A stretch of DNA of 64,000 nt from Symbiodinium natans (Eukaryota; Sar; Dinophyceae; Suessiales; Symbiodiniaceae), in contig CAJNDS010002706.1 in the NCBI GenBank assembly GCA_905221605.1, forward strand, positions 147,501 through 211,500, in the 5' to 3' direction. Shown here piece after piece: positions 62,691 to 64,000 of the stretch. The stretch's first letter is position 1, and each line of letters opens with the position of its first letter. The notes under the pieces are model-generated. The model worked only from the letters and a program-made list of their open reading frames with translations, was not told where the DNA came from and made no database searches. Made by a program: the position numbers and the translations under genes.

Positions 62691-62737
62691 GACCCTAAAC
62701 CCTAAACGGACGAAAGAAACAAAGACAAAAAAGGAGG

Positions 62738-62859
62738 AGAAGAAGAAGAAGAATCAGAAGAAGAAGAAGAAGAAGAAGAAGAAGAAGAAGAAGAAGAAGA
62801 AGAAGAAGAAGAAGAAGAAGAAGAAGAAGAAGAAGAAGAAGAAGAAGAAGAAGAAGAAT
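62738..62859. repeat. AAG trinucleotide array
   Basis: Almost perfect AGA/AAG repeats for about 120 bases. Confidence 0.95.
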
Positions 62860-63077
62860 AATTAAACAAGAAGAAAAAGAGGAGACTAAGGATCAGGGCA
62901 GCTAATACCTAGACATTCGGTATTGTACTCTTCGAGCGTTGGTGGGGTGTTATCACGCTAAGTCCTCAGTTGGCAGTCTCACGACGGGACCGGATTCGGG
63001 TGCGCACTCGCGCGTGGGCCGCTTTCGGGCACACCTCATGCCCTGCAGAAGAAGAAGAAAAAGAAGAATAACAAGAA

Positions 63078-63230
63078 CAAGAGGAGGAGGAGGAGGCGGA
63101 GGAGGAGGAGGAGGAGGAGGATGAGGAGGAGGACGACGACGACGAGGAGGAGGAGGAGGCGGAGGAGGAGGAGGAGGAGGAGGAGGAGGAGGAGGAGGAG
63201 GAGGAGGAGGAGGAGGAGGAGGAGGAGGAG
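63078..63230. repeat. GGA trinucleotide array
   Basis: GAGGAGGAGG for about 150 bases with CGACGACGACG inside. Frames are poly-Arg, poly-Glu or poly-Pro on either strand. Confidence 0.95.
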
Positions 63231-63357
63231 ACACACCAACAGACTCTGTAAAGCGTGCCCTAGCGGCCCTAACAGAGAGGGAGAGAGCGGGAGAGAGAGG
63301 GCGAGAGACCAGCAAAATCCACCGGACCAACGCGGGGCAAGCAGTGGTACAGGGACC

Positions 63358-63381
63358 GCCAGCAGCAGCAGCGGAGGCAGC

Positions 63382-63418
<37 letters not shown>

Positions 63419-63420
63419 GC
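63358..63420. repeat. CAG trinucleotide array
   Basis: GCAGCAGCAGCGG repeats. The plus-strand frame continues after it into a protein-like, basic segment (TPEEALARWLRNRHEG, 63470-63560) that could be an exon but is unsupported otherwise. Confidence 0.9.
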
Positions 63421-63694
63421 GGGAGCACCGCCGACCCCACAGGGGCCACGCACACACCACAAAAGGAAACACCTGAAGAGGCGCTGGCGCGCTGGCTGCG
63501 AAACAGACATGAAGGGAGGGGGGAGCAAAGGATGAAGAACCCAGCCAACAAGGCTTGGAGGGCTTGGCTGCGCAAAAGGTACACTGCACGTTTTTGCCTT
63601 TCCCTCATTTTGCTCCAAAGTGGGCGTTTACCAGACTCTGAACTCAGTTGAGCCCCTCGGGCGGTCCCTTCGGGGGCCAAGTGCTGCGGAAGGA

Positions 63695-63885
63695 AGACAA
63701 AATAGAGAGCACAGAGAGACGGGAGAGGCGAGACAAGAGAAAGAAGGGAGAGAAGCGGGAGAGAACGGAGAGAAGAGAGATAACAGAGAAAAGAGGCAGG
63801 AGAGAGAGAGGAGAGAAAAGATATAAGAATGAGAAAAGAAGAGAGAAGCGAGGAAAGAGAAGAGACCAGAGAAGAGATCAGGAAG
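63695..63885. repeat. GAGA-rich purine tract
   Basis: Irregular GAGAGA/GAAAAG sequence to near the window end; no gene. Confidence 0.9.
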
Positions 63886-64000
63886 AAAGACCGTGCGTCC
63901 TAAAAGTCCTTGCCAATTATATGATAAATTCGCTCTCTTCACTGTAATTCTCTTATCTTCACCGGTTTCGAGGAAAGGAGAGAGCAAAATGAGCCAGAAA

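Noticed and set aside
62953-63680. Minus-strand proline and leucine-rich ORFs over 200 codons
   Set aside because: Translations of the GGA and CAG arrays.

Overview
The window looks like nuclear DNA of a dinoflagellate, most likely a Symbiodiniaceae-type genome. I infer this from four things: genes broken into many short exons; arrays and degenerate tracts of the plant/alveolate-type telomere unit CCCTAAA; very abundant microsatellites; and a tandem set of dinoflagellate spliced-leader relics on the minus strand at 28228-28279. Species cannot be fixed from the sequence alone. Long ORFs are rare outside mobile-element-like regions, so most genes here are read as exon fragments and their boundaries are approximate.

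Left part (0.4-16.5 kb, minus strand): an SMP + C2 lipid-transfer protein of the extended-synaptotagmin/tricalbin type starts at 16512 with a putative N-terminal acylation motif. Below it lies a long series of short exon candidates that mostly read as charged coiled-coil segments. They may belong to the same transcription unit or to one or two further genes. 16.5-19.6 kb holds no recognisable gene and is dominated by G-rich low-complexity repeats.

Middle (19.6-29 kb): a reverse transcriptase-RNase H ORF with one frameshift (minus), decayed Copia-type Gag pieces (plus), a frameshifted ORF pair resembling a dinoflagellate recombinase/integrase-like element protein (minus), arrays of 51-bp and 60-bp repeats whose unit lengths are multiples of three, a near 420-bp duplication, three identical palindromes, the spliced-leader relics and a broken secreted-protein-like ORF.

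29.2-46.5 kb is the most unusual part. A 17.3-kb segment ending in a short A tract is bounded by an 18-bp direct repeat and sits inside degenerate telomere-like DNA, which suggests a retroposed or mobile unit. It carries a duplicated 1.63-kb A-rich repeat and then an intronless coding region of about 9.36 kb. That region is broken by about four frameshifts and two in-frame stops. Along it I can recognise a DxD-containing glycosyltransferase-like stretch, an alpha/beta-hydrolase with a visible catalytic triad, a UPF1-like superfamily-1 helicase with its motif set, and a large C-terminal region of unknown function. The 3' part holds repeated RNA-type hairpins, with a compensatory base change between copies.

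Right part (46.5-64 kb): degenerate telomere-like DNA, tandem repeats, a foldback element, a small GC-rich coding-like island, microsatellites and a CCCTAAAA array. These are followed by a plus-strand multi-exon gene containing a dual-specificity phosphatase domain (about 56.7-59 kb) and further plus-strand exons ending with a clear terminal exon at 62286. The last 1.3 kb is AAG, GGA, CAG and GA repeats.
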